This document shows positions 52,067-63,620 of a DNA stretch of 64,000 nt, piece after piece. The notes beneath the pieces were generated by a model. That model saw only the letters and a program-made list of their open reading frames with translations, ran no database searches and was not told where the DNA came from. The DNA is from Phymatolithon calcareum (Eukaryota > Rhodophyta > Florideophyceae > Hapalidiales), in assembly GCA_977006965.1 (NCBI GenBank), contig OZ345372.1, positions 806,001 through 870,000 on the forward strand. The letters run 5' to 3'. Made by a program: the position numbers and the translations under genes. The stretch's first letter is position 1. Every line of letters starts with the position of its first letter.

Positions 52067-53041
52067 TCAGGGCAATTTCTTCAGTGACATATCCCACCCA
52101 TTCGACGAAGACTGCGGCGAGTAAATCGAAGCCAACGACTCTGCTAACGTGGTCGCCAAGTCATGACATTGGGCATTATAAGGTCTCGATGTCGTTGAAT
52201 AGAAAGCCATTACCGAATGTACCTGCCCGCCCAAGACGACAGGTATAGCGAGACAACTTTTCATCCCAAACTCATTCGCAAGTTCTGATCGTTTGTAAGT
52301 CTCATTATCCCGCAAACCAGGCAACCATTCCGCCCTTCGTGAGCTCCACACCCGTCCTGGCATTCCAATTCGCGGTCTGAACTGGTAATTCTTCGAAATT
52401 TGTGCAAATTGCGAAAGTCTCGTATCCCGATTTTTCCCATTTTCAAAGCACATATCCTTGACGTTGAGCAGCGTGCGTGCGAGGCGCATAACACTGACGG
52501 AATCGCGAATAACACATGCTTGAATGTTCTCCGGTCCGATGGCCGGACGTGCTGCTTCTGTGTTTGCCGTCACGAGTGGGTCGCCGGATGACCGACCGGG
52601 GTCAAAAATTTCAGCATTAGGCCCGGCAAGGTCCGACTGTTGTTCGTCAAGAGTCCACCATTCTGCGTATTGCCAGTTCCGGCTCCAGCAGAAAAGCTTC
52701 ATCACCTGGCTCACGGTTTCCTCAAGCGGACGCCGCCCATCGTCCGATGCGTCCAGTAACCAGGTATGTGTTGCCTCAGGAGTGACGACCGCGAGTTCCA
52801 CTGCAAGCGTCGTGGCGCGTGACATGAGCTCGCGCAGCGTGCCCAGTGACCGCTCCAGGATCTGCGACTTTGCGCTCAGTTCAGAGTCGCCGTGCTTCGG
52901 TAGCACTGCGCGCAACTCGTCGAACTGCTCGCCGAGCCGGTCACGCGCACTTCGCACATCTCTGCGCCGTCGCGCCACAGAGGATCGTTCCTCCGCGCTG
53001 ATATCATCTTTCTTGGACGTGGAGCCATCACCGTTCATCAT
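52067..53041 (-). CDS. bHLH protein with C-terminal GAF-like domain
   Basis: 324 aa from the ATG at 53041. Residues about 15-80 form a bHLH-like segment: basic SSVARRRRDVRSARDRLGEQ, helix FDELRAVLP, a loop, and helix KSQILERSLGTLRELMSRAT. Residues about 110-315 resemble a GAF fold: WSRNWQYAEWWTL, later PGRVWSSRRAEWLPGL, LANEFGMKSCLAIPV, VHSVMAFYST, where the GxPGxVw...ew and GxksxlaiPv...GxvxxvlxFys blocks are typical of GAF sensors. The pair suggests a transcription factor whose activity depends on a bound ligand or partner. In plants the MYC/bHLH N-domain is GAF-related but lies N-terminal, so the order here is reversed. The basic region lacks a clear E-box Glu. Confidence 0.7.
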   Translation of the reverse strand: MMNGDGSTSKKDDISAEERSSVARRRRDVRSARDRLGEQFDELRAVLPKHGDSELSAKSQILERSLGTLRELMSRATTLAVELAVVTPEATHTWLLDASDDGRRPLEETVSQVMKLFCWSRNWQYAEWWTLDEQQSDLAGPNAEIFDPGRSSGDPLVTANTEAARPAIGPENIQACVIRDSVSVMRLARTLLNVKDMCFENGKNRDTRLSQFAQISKNYQFRPRIGMPGRVWSSRRAEWLPGLRDNETYKRSELANEFGMKSCLAIPVVLGGQVHSVMAFYSTTSRPYNAQCHDLATTLAESLASIYSPQSSSNGWDMSLKKLP

Positions 53042-53418
53042 TTCCCACACGCTTCATTTGTCTGAGCGCCAAACGTCTTCTCGTCTCGAATGAGTCGGTT
53101 GTTCGGGCCTGCACTCGTGTCGCAACGTGATGGGAATTCGGGGACGGTCCTTGGCAGGGCAAATTGCAAATTTTCAACTTATTTTTCGGCAATAGCGCAA
53201 ACTTTTTCATTCTGTTTCCCGGAGGTGAGGCCTACTGCGCAATACAGAAAACACCCAAATTCGCGGGAAACAAGTCCACTATCACACCACAATGTCAACA
53301 ATGAGGGAACTGGTGAGGCCATATATACTATACAGAGCTGTAATTTAATAGTCTTACAGACAAAATCATACTTTTCAGTTACTGTAACTTGATCCTTGGC
53401 GCCACTGAACTTCACGGG
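53042..53418. other. Intergenic, no recognisable gene
   Basis: 376 bp between the RUVBL1 stop and the bHLH-GAF start, both on the minus strand. Nothing else is seen. Confidence 0.45.
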
Positions 53419-55319
<1,901 letters not shown>

Positions 55320-55637
55320 ATGAAGGAAGAACCCAGCAAGTGCGAAATTGTGGGCACAGATGATACGTGCCTTACATTTGTGCTTCGGGGAGAAGATCAC
55401 ACTCTGGGCAATGCTCTTCGATACATCCTGATGAAGAATCGCGATGTTGAGTTCTGCGGATACAGCATTCCACATCCCAGTGAGGACTTAATGAACATCA
55501 AAGTACAAACAACGGGAAAACCAGCTGCCGATATTTTTCGCAAGGCATTACATGACCTTCGCGCGATGGCGCAACACATTCAGACGTCTTTCCAAGACGA
55601 GGTGACAGCATACGAAGGAGCCAACGCAGATTCTTAA
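55320..55637 (+). CDS. RPC19: RNA polymerase I/III subunit AC19 (RPC19)
   Basis: 105 aa from the ATG at 55320; the frame is open upstream but lacks an ATG. AC19 pairs with AC40 as the alpha-like heterodimer that starts Pol I and Pol III assembly. The signature is TFVLRGEDHTLGNALRYILM followed by KNRDVEFCGYSIPHPSE and NIKVQTTG, almost the family consensus (DHTLGNxLRyiimkNpdVeFCGYxxpHPsE). The C-terminal helix FRKALHDLRAMAQHI completes the RPB11-like fold. Length is normal. DEDHT versus the Pol II RPB11 pattern distinguishes it from RPB11. Confidence 0.95.
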   Translation: MKEEPSKCEIVGTDDTCLTFVLRGEDHTLGNALRYILMKNRDVEFCGYSIPHPSEDLMNIKVQTTGKPAADIFRKALHDLRAMAQHIQTSFQDEVTAYEGANADS

Positions 55638-56453
55638 GGGACTTGACCATGCTGCGAGTATTAGCGATACAAAAATGAAATTGCGCCGAGGCGGCATCTT
55701 AGATGTGCCAGTGTGCGCGCACCACTGCAGAACGAGGAAATTGGCCTAGTGAGTATTAGGGCAGTGACTCCAGTGTCTTCACGGCAAAAGGAATATGCAT
55801 GTTGAGTTTCCAAAAGCTTTTTCAGGAGTGGGTATTAAGGACACAGCCGACAACTTGAATAAATTGTGACGACCTGCTCCTGCACTCGTGTGAGAGACCT
55901 GTGTCCACACAACCTACCAAATCAAGTTCTAGAAAGTTAGTACTGGGTGTCAACAGGCATAATTCGGAGGCCTGTCTTTCGTGCCAAAATATGCATCTTT
56001 CGACTTCCAGCAACCAGCACGTCAAACAACGGCGAAACTTCTTCAAGAATATTAAATATCTTATCTCATGGCGCCTCATTGCATATATGCGCGAAAGTGG
56101 TTCAAGCTTTGACTACCGGACGACGTCATCATCCATTGGGATATGGTGGTGACGTTCGCAGCATTCCGTCCACCATTCTTCTATAGGCCTCTTGATTCCC
56201 ACGACAGATGCGGAGCTATCTGAATAGGTGTATCAAGATTGTCCGGCGCAATTTCACGTGTAGGCTTGCGGTTCGGTGCACGGCGTCCTTCGGCAGCACA
56301 CTTGAGAGCCACTTTCTTCTCCAGCATGCGCCTCTTCCAGCAATAGGCCGGCCCTCTCAGATGACATTGCGACAGGAGCGGGCAAAACTTAAATCAGCTC
56401 CCGAGGCGGAGCATTCCACAATAAAAAAGTAACCTCAAAAATGAACGTGTTAA
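55638..56453. other. Intergenic, no recognisable gene
   Basis: Short frames only; it holds the 3' end of AC19. Confidence 0.45.
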
Positions 56454-56555
56454 CGACAACGGCAGGATTCGAACCTGCGCCTCCGAGAAGACGACATAAG
56501 CAGGTGCATATGCACATTCGAGTGTCGCGCCTTAGACCACTCGGCCACGTACGAC
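56454..56555 (-). tRNA. tRNA-Ser(CGA): tRNA-Ser (anticodon CGA) with an intron of about 19 nt
   Basis: On the minus strand, TGGCCGAGTGGTCTAAGGC is a D-arm/A box of class II tRNAs. CGACA and TGTCG form the anticodon stem with loop CTCGAA, so the anticodon is CGA (56518-56520). An intron follows position 37 and contains the palindrome GTGCATATGCAC. The variable arm CTTC-TCG-GAGG is of Ser/Leu type, and GCAGGTTCGAATCCTGC is a perfect T arm/B box. The discriminator base is G, as in serine tRNAs. The acceptor stem is imperfect: GTCG(T)ACG pairs with CGTTGTC only with one bulged base, one mismatch and one G-T. The gene may be functional or slightly decayed. Confidence 0.78.
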
Positions 56556-57125
56556 TAATCTGATTTGTCTGTGACGGTTCGTCTGGTACACGTTTCCGAT
56601 ATGTGTTCGCACTGGCTATTTGAACAAACGGTGCGAAATTCGTTTGTGGTCAAGGTCGTTCGAGATCATGGGTTACCTTCTCAGTCGCCAGCACCAAGTG
56701 GAATGTGCTCATTGGTTTCCCGGGGGTACTCCCATGAATCCGCAAAGCTGTTTTTCTAAGACTCCTTAGATCTCCGCCCGGCCGTGCCGGATTTATCGAA
56801 AATGTAGTCCTTACAAGCCTGTGCACGCCCTTCAGCTCTGCAGACCTGTAGTTCCAAGATCGTTAATAAAACTAGCAAAAAACTCGTCTCCCAACATGGA
56901 CAGAGAGAAGGTGAACCAAATTGCTCTCTCCAAAAACCCGATTGTACAATGTGCACCCACAATGGACAGTATCCTGTAACCCATGCATGCATGGTGCACA
57001 TGGTAGTCGAGCAGCAGCAGGCGGGCATGTGCTGAACTCGGACACCCCATCAGGCGTACAACAAGCACACCACCACCACCAAACTTCGGCGTCACATAGT
57101 ATGCCGTGTCGCAACTGAGCAGCGC
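56556..57125. other. Intergenic, no recognisable gene
   Basis: Contains the upstream region of the coilin-like gene. No motif was recognised. Confidence 0.45.
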
Positions 57126-60047
57126 ATGCAACACTCCGTCATGACCGGGTCCTCATCCCAGCATCGCAGCGGCTCGACTCCGTCGCGCATTCGCGTCTGG
57201 TGCGATGAGCTGCAGACGTCTGCCTGGGTACTTGTACCGCGCACGGCAGCCACTGTGTCAGAAGTTGCCGTTTCCATAGCTGACAAGCTCGGTCTGGCGA
57301 ACACTGATGATGAATACGACCTCTTTATGGATGATGCGCTCGTCCTTCCGTCTGAAGAGGCCCGACTCATCAGGGATGGTGATATTGTCGCCATAAAGAA
57401 CAAACGTCCTACTGGCGAAGCGGCCCAAGCCCCAAGGAAGAGGATCAAAATGGTGGTAGCTCCAGATGCTGTCATGGTTGCGCCACAACGACAGCAGATG
57501 CAGCCTATTCCCTTGAGCGATGAAAAAGATCTTGAGCCCCAGCCGAGAAAGCTACGCCAGTCTGCACCCGAGGATATTTCAGCGCATGGAAAAGATCCCC
57601 TCCTACCATATAAAACAGGAGAAGAAGAGATAGGCAGCAACACAAAGATATCTCCTCTCAACCGGACGGAGATCGACTCTGCTCCTGCATTTAGCCATGC
57701 GGACCTAAATCTGAAACGACCGTTCCAGGAAAGACCTTCTCCAACTAATTCCCCCCAAGCCGGAGAGCGTTCTTCGAAATTATCGAATCGTCTTGAAAAA
57801 GACGATATGCAGGCAACCGCACCTCCGGCTCAACCTGGGCCGTCTACGCGGAAGAAAACTGATGTTCAGCTGAGATCCGTCGCGCAGGTGAAGTCGCAGG
57901 TGGTAATGAAGCCTTCAAAACTTCCGAATCCTCGTGCACATGGAGGACCTGCAGCCCAAGGAAGGGCGGTATCTCCCCCTTCTTCTCCACCGCCGAAGAA
58001 CTCGGGCTTGGAGACACCTGCACCGGCTTCGTCTTCGGGGCACCAGAAGCCTCACTTCGAGCTACCACCGTCAGCTTCACCTCCTGGGTGCACGAAGTCA
58101 GCTGTTGATTCACTGTCAACTTCTGCTGCTGGACAGAAGAAGCTGGTCTTTGAGCCAACTCCACGCAAAGAAAAGCCTGTAGTGCAGAAGGATACCATAC
58201 AAGGAAGGAAGCCCAGTCGCCCTAGCTTTGCGAAAGCAGTTGGCGATAATGTGCTGTCGAAAAAGACATCTACTGTCATTGCAGGCGCGCCTGATTTGTC
58301 CAAGCGTCCCAGAGTGGCTGGAAGACCGGGGAATAAGGATACACCGGCTCCAGAAGCAAAGAAGATGTCATGGCAGAGGCCTGCCAAACCCACAAATGTC
58401 TACACTGCCGGTAGAAGCCGGCCTGCGGATAGGGGCCACAATGAAAGCAGAGCTCGACATGCATCCAACAGCAATCTCGGCAACGACAGCAATATGGACA
58501 TGAATGCCATGGTTGACACAGACCGCGACACTGGCAGGACATATAATTCCGGAAGAAATAGAGAGTACTATGGCGGCCAGAACTACAACACCGGTAAGGA
58601 CTTCGGCGTTGATAGGGACAGACGGTCAAAGGCACTTCAAGAGACGCAGCACAACGAGAGTTTTTATGTTGGTTCGAGTTCGAATTCTAGAAAAACATCG
58701 GAAGAGGATATGCCCCCGAATACCAAATCGAAGACTGCGAACAAAGAGAAGTCATCATCGGATGAGGCGGACAATTTTGAGATCGAGGAAACCAAGAAAG
58801 ACTTGATGGAATTATTTGGAAAAAGCAAATCAGAGAAACTCACCCGGCCTCCAACTACTCATGAAGATCTCCCTCGGCAAGGTCCTGATAATGCCGCAAC
58901 AAAAGCTCCCTTTGCGGTATGTGAGAACCTTGTTTCCAAAAAGAGTTGCACCATCCTAAACATGCTACGCGACGGCCCTCCAGGTGGCAGTGACGATTCA
59001 GGAGTTTATTGCAGGGTACAAGTGCTACTTGGGTTTGGACGGTCACAGAAGACCACCCGAGAACCTTCGAAATGGATTAGTCTCATGCTTGCTGCCCGTC
59101 CAACTCAGACGAATGATCTTCGAATAAGCAAGGTTAACGCAGAGGCTCTCAATGTCTTACGTCGTGCAGGTCGTGCTGCAAGGCAGAGAAGCCCAGGCAC
59201 TACTTTCGATCGCAGGGGAGCAAATTTGAAAGAAGATTTGCCCATATTGCTCAATCCAAATGCAATCCACAAGTTCAGCTTTGATATCAGAAACCATACT
59301 ACGGACGACAGTCCCATGCTGCAAGCCGGGATGGAAGAAATCGGCGATGCGAAAAGTTTGTGGAAAAACGATCAGCTCATCAAAGAATCTGCTAAGCGTT
59401 CATCTTCTGGTACTGGGGTGAATGAACCAGAAGTTAAGACAGGCTACGAAAACCTTCGGAGTCGCTTTGACAAGCCATCTAGGGAAAACATGCCGCGTTC
59501 ACTTTCACTCGACCAGCTCCCCATAATCGACGAACTTCCGGTAGGTACTGCCGACCTTGGAACCGAACTGGATGTGACTGACTACCCGCCTTTGGAGGAC
59601 GTGGACTCTGTGCTGGATACGCTGAACGGTATTGAGTTGGACCATGTTGCAGACAATGCAACAGCCATTCATGTCGCTCAGGTGCAGCCACCTCAAAACC
59701 AAATCGAGAAAGAGGATCACCCTTCCGTCAATTCGAAGATTTCTCCCATTCCTAGGAGTGTTCCCCCAGTTGATGGAATTGATGGCGTTGGAGCTTTCCC
59801 TGGAGATCTGCGTGTACAAACATCCATATCGCCGCCGCGCAATGTTCTCAGCCCTGATAGTGTGATTGATCTTGTCGAGGAACCCAGGGAGTTGGATTTC
59901 GCTAAGAGAGAGAACTCCACTTTTCGCAGCGACTATCGGAACTTTATGTTGAACGTAATCACTGATGTCACTTCGACGTTGAAAACGCTCACACAACGCG
60001 ATGATCTCCACTTGAGACGATTTTCTTCAATGACTTCCTTATCTTGA
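57126..60047 (+). CDS. Large coilin-like protein (N-terminal ubiquitin-like coilin domain, disordered remainder)
   Basis: 973 aa, single exon. Residues about 20-100 read SRIRVWCDELQTSAWVLVPR, then TVSEVAVSIADKLGL, YDLFMDDALVLPSEEARLIR and DGDIVAIKNKR. This follows the coilin N-domain pattern (RhRLxfD...xWxLv...xtVsxL...hxLhhdgxxLPpxEsxxvhrDgDxhxVkxk). Coilin organises Cajal bodies and snRNP maturation. Residues 100-600 are low-complexity, Pro/Ser/Lys-rich, then Asn/Arg/Gly-rich. A more ordered stretch, ENLVSKKSCTILNMLRDGPP to about 760, could be a C-terminal domain but is not clearly the coilin Tudor-like fold. The end is acidic then Ser/Thr-rich. The assignment rests on the first 80 residues. 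Another ubiquitin-like protein is the alternative. Confidence 0.55.
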   Translation: MQHSVMTGSSSQHRSGSTPSRIRVWCDELQTSAWVLVPRTAATVSEVAVSIADKLGLANTDDEYDLFMDDALVLPSEEARLIRDGDIVAIKNKRPTGEAAQAPRKRIKMVVAPDAVMVAPQRQQMQPIPLSDEKDLEPQPRKLRQSAPEDISAHGKDPLLPYKTGEEEIGSNTKISPLNRTEIDSAPAFSHADLNLKRPFQERPSPTNSPQAGERSSKLSNRLEKDDMQATAPPAQPGPSTRKKTDVQLRSVAQVKSQVVMKPSKLPNPRAHGGPAAQGRAVSPPSSPPPKNSGLETPAPASSSGHQKPHFELPPSASPPGCTKSAVDSLSTSAAGQKKLVFEPTPRKEKPVVQKDTIQGRKPSRPSFAKAVGDNVLSKKTSTVIAGAPDLSKRPRVAGRPGNKDTPAPEAKKMSWQRPAKPTNVYTAGRSRPADRGHNESRARHASNSNLGNDSNMDMNAMVDTDRDTGRTYNSGRNREYYGGQNYNTGKDFGVDRDRRSKALQETQHNESFYVGSSSNSRKTSEEDMPPNTKSKTANKEKSSSDEADNFEIEETKKDLMELFGKSKSEKLTRPPTTHEDLPRQGPDNAATKAPFAVCENLVSKKSCTILNMLRDGPPGGSDDSGVYCRVQVLLGFGRSQKTTREPSKWISLMLAARPTQTNDLRISKVNAEALNVLRRAGRAARQRSPGTTFDRRGANLKEDLPILLNPNAIHKFSFDIRNHTTDDSPMLQAGMEEIGDAKSLWKNDQLIKESAKRSSSGTGVNEPEVKTGYENLRSRFDKPSRENMPRSLSLDQLPIIDELPVGTADLGTELDVTDYPPLEDVDSVLDTLNGIELDHVADNATAIHVAQVQPPQNQIEKEDHPSVNSKISPIPRSVPPVDGIDGVGAFPGDLRVQTSISPPRNVLSPDSVIDLVEEPRELDFAKRENSTFRSDYRNFMLNVITDVTSTLKTLTQRDDLHLRRFSSMTSLS

Positions 60048-60293
60048 AATCATTTGTAGTTGCATCAGACAACAGCTCTATTATTCTTGATGGTACACCA
60101 CCTTGGCATTCATCTCCAATTCATGACCGAACTGCAATCGCACGCCACTTTCTTGCGCTAGAAGAGGCTACGATTATATATTTTAAGGATAGTAAATATA
60201 AAGACAAATCAATATACGTTTATTCTGCGCTCTTGAAAAGTCAGAAGTCTTCCAACAAGGGTAAATATTCCGGACCTTGTGTGTTCATGCCCG

Positions 60294-63183
60294 TTAGACG
60301 TCAACTTCACCTGGCGGCTCAGTTCCAGACTCGGGAATGAAGCTTGTACCTACCACGGAGCTGGCAACGGGGGCAATTTTCGAGGATTCATCGTCGTCTA
60401 AGCTAAGACCGTCGAGCTGTTGCGTCAAGGTTCCGTTCAAGGAAGCTCCATTTCCATGCGCTGCACCCTGCTCTATCAGCTCTGTGTAGTCCATCGTCAA
60501 TTCGTGCTTATGCATAGGGTAATCGGACGCTGGTTGAGCCCTTCTTTTCGTTGCGAGCACACGCATGGCTTCCTCCGCTGCGAGACTATCTTGCAGCCCA
60601 GGGAAGAGATGTGGATGTGCCGAAGGATCTGCAAGGGCATCGGCAACACGCACATTTCCTTTTTTACGGACGTCTTTTCGCCACAGATCGACAACGGGGG
60701 CAGCTTTGCTTGGCATATACGTTCGAGCAAAAATTGCGGCTTCGGGAATGCGGTCACTGGTTATTAAAAGAGAAAGACAATTCTCCAAATCGCCAGCCAT
60801 AAATGAAGCCAAGAAAGCCACATTCATTCTGTGAGAATTGCTCGCGGTTTCCGACAGAGACATGAGGGATTCTCTGTCACCATGCGCCGAATAAAGCGTG
60901 AGAAGCCCACTGAAATCGTCGCTTGCGGACATGCATTCCTCAGCAAGTTGGAAGTCCCCTTTCATGGTCGCCAAGTCGGCCAGTTGTCGCCATTTCAATT
61001 CGCTGGGAAACTCCCTCGCAATGCTGGTGGCAAGGTCCAGACGACCTAGTGCAACGGCTAAATCGCAGCGATAATCAGGATCTGTTGCAAGCTCCAAGGC
61101 ATCCTCTTTAAGACCCTGAGATTCCAGAAAGCGAGCAAGTTTGTTATGCTCCGAAACTGGGACGCGCGCCAAAACCTTTTCTTTTGCGATATCTGCGGCA
61201 CCTCGGACAACTGCCGTCTTGAATTCCAAAACTGCAAGCAAGAGAGTGAACGAAACAAGATTGTGCTCTTTGTCAATGCAGTATAGCTTGTTTTCTCTCG
61301 GCAAATATCCGAGGAGGTACATTGGGCGATCCAAATGGACAAGCGTGGAAACCTCCGCACCCACCGCATAGTTCAGCCGAGCGCTACTATTTGTGTATAC
61401 GAAGCAATCTCCAACCCATTGTCCAGTCTGAACTGTTTCCGGGACTTCATGTACGAGCTCGAACGCATCTTCGACTCCATCTTCGGGAAGTCGCCCATTA
61501 CCCGCATCCAACATTGCATTCACAGAATCCTGAGAATACTGCAGCACAAAAAACGAAGACTCCCCAACAATCGCGAGCAGATGAGCTTGATCAGACCAGT
61601 ATATGCCCTTGGCTTCAACATCAATACGACGCACAAGCTGCAAGTCTTCCCAGTCGTAGAAACAGACGAAGTCAGCCCCGCAAACGCCTAGTAAAGCGCC
61701 TCCGAAAATTGATTCTGCAGCGTACGTCAGTTTCATGGACTTCCTCTCCTTGAACATCTTGTTGAACACGCGAATGTCGTTCGTTCCGAGCCTGGTTGCG
61801 TACTCCCCGGCATTGTTGTCCCATACAACCTGATCGGCGGAGCCGAACGACTTGTTACGGAGGTTCAGAGCTGTGTATATAATATATTCTCCATCGCCAC
61901 ATACAGCCACAAACCGGCCATTTGGGCTGTGTGCCAGTGTCTGCGGATAGATTTCACACGATCCCAGCTCCTTCGAGGCAAGAGGCATACGCTCGCCATC
62001 TGCACTACCTTGCGCCATTTTCACATTCACGGTGGAAACCTCGTTATGTTTGGCAAGAATGACCTTTCCAGAGGTATCCATGGAGGCTACTGGAGTGTCT
62101 TTTCCCATTTGTACCAATACAGTTCCTTCGTCAAACCCGAGAGCGACCTTGTTCGACCCGCGCAAATAAGAAACAGACCAACAACGATCAAACCCATAAT
62201 TCAGAGTTTGCTCCAGTCTGTATGTGTTTGAGTGCCAGAGAAGAACGGTACCATCTTCTGAACCAGAGACAATGAGAGGGCGATCAGGCAAAAAAGCCAC
62301 GCACGAAACGTTGTGGGAATGACCTTCCAAAGTCTGGACACAGGCCTTCGTATGGTAATCCCATATACGCACGGTCTTGTCGTCGCCGCCAGTAACTAAA
62401 TATGGCTTGTCTCCACCATTGTAGTAGTCGACACAGTTCACACCCTTGTCATGACCTTCAAGCGTAAAATTGGGAACTTGAGAGCTTAAATTCCACACCT
62501 TGACAGTGTGATCTAGGGATGCCGAGGCAAAGGTGTTGGGATCCTTTGGATTGAATTTCACTTGCATCACGTAATGGGAATGACCCTCGAAGATCCTTGT
62601 GCAGTCCCAATCCTTTTCCCAGTCCCATGCTTTCACAAGCATGTCGTCAGAGCAACTCACGACAATCGGTAGCGTTGGATGGACAGTGAGACTTCGAATG
62701 TAATCGATGTGAGCTTCGAATATCTTCACCCTTTCATTAGTATTGTAGTTGTAGCAGCGGATATACATATCGTCCGCGCCAACCACAATCCATGACTTTC
62801 GAGGAATGAAGGCACCGCAGCGTACGGGCTGATCGGTTACCTCGAACGTTTTTACGACATTCCCGCTTTCGTAATCGTAAATAAAGACGCGTCCATCGTA
62901 AAGGGCGGAAAGTACCCACGGCTCAGTGGGATGTATGTCGACGCATTTGACTCGCTCTGATCTCTGACTCAACTTTTTCTCGATGTCTAGACGAAGCGGC
63001 TGCACGTAATTCAGTAAAATAAAGCATTGAGTTAGAATACATAATGTATCGCGATCCACAACAGTCCACCCAGGAAGCGTCTTCATTAAGTGATTCGACA
63101 TGATTCCGCACATGAGGTCTTCTGATAGACCGCGAAGACGCTGATTCAACTTGGAGGGACATCGGAAAATGCGAACTTACCAT
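60294..63183 (-). CDS. COPB2: Coatomer subunit beta' (beta'-COP), two exons
   Basis: 902 aa. The first coding exon is only the ATG (63183-63181). A 181-bp intron 63180-63000 (GTAAGT to GTGCAG) follows at once, then exon 2, 62999-60294, begins PLRLDIEKKLSQRSERVKCV, exactly the conserved residue-2 start of the family. The open frame continues into the intron, so a naive start (63149) would add 49 wrong residues. Beta'-COP is part of the COPI outer coat for Golgi-to-ER traffic. WD repeats run over about residues 10-300 (HPTEPWVLSALYDGRVFIYD ... SASLDHTVKVWNL ... GGDDKTVRIWDY), followed by the second propeller and the alpha-solenoid (LARFLESQGLKEDALELATD). The C-terminus is variable and acidic. 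Human COPB2 is 906 aa. Confidence 0.97.
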
Positions 63184-63620
63184 GATGCTCGATGCAGACA
63201 ATTCCAATAGTCGTACCGCTTAGTGTAGCTCAATCACGCCTAGCGGAGACGGCAATGGATTTCACAGAAGCATATGCACTGGATTCACAGCACTTCTGGT
63301 GATGGTGGTCGTGGGGTTTGCGATTGTACGTGAGAAAGACCGCGGACTCCGGGACATGCACTTTTGCCAAATACGGATTGTGCACAATCAATATGAATGT
63401 GCTGACACGTGCTGTCACCTTTTTGGGGCTTTTCCCAAAGTTTTCAGATGTTTTTCTCTTTTCGAGACTCTCTGCCAATCAATCAAAAGTGCATAGGGCC
63501 CAACGGCAGAAGTGCAGTAGTGATGCACTATTAGATCAAGCTATGATCTATAATGGTCACCGACCGGCGATCATCGCACCATTGGCGTCCGCGAGCTTCG
63601 TCCTCTTGCAGACCTCTATC
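63184..63620. promoter_or_regulatory. Divergent promoter region, COPB2 / NOB1
   Basis: 437 bp between head-to-head starts. TCCTCTTGCAG at 63601-63611 looks like a 3' splice site, so NOB1 may have a 5'-UTR intron. Confidence 0.45.

Noticed and set aside
60294-63149. 951-aa COPB2 starting in the open frame at 63149
   Set aside because: The first 49 residues have no family similarity, while an ATG|GTAAGT donor and a GTGCAG acceptor restore the conserved N-terminus exactly.
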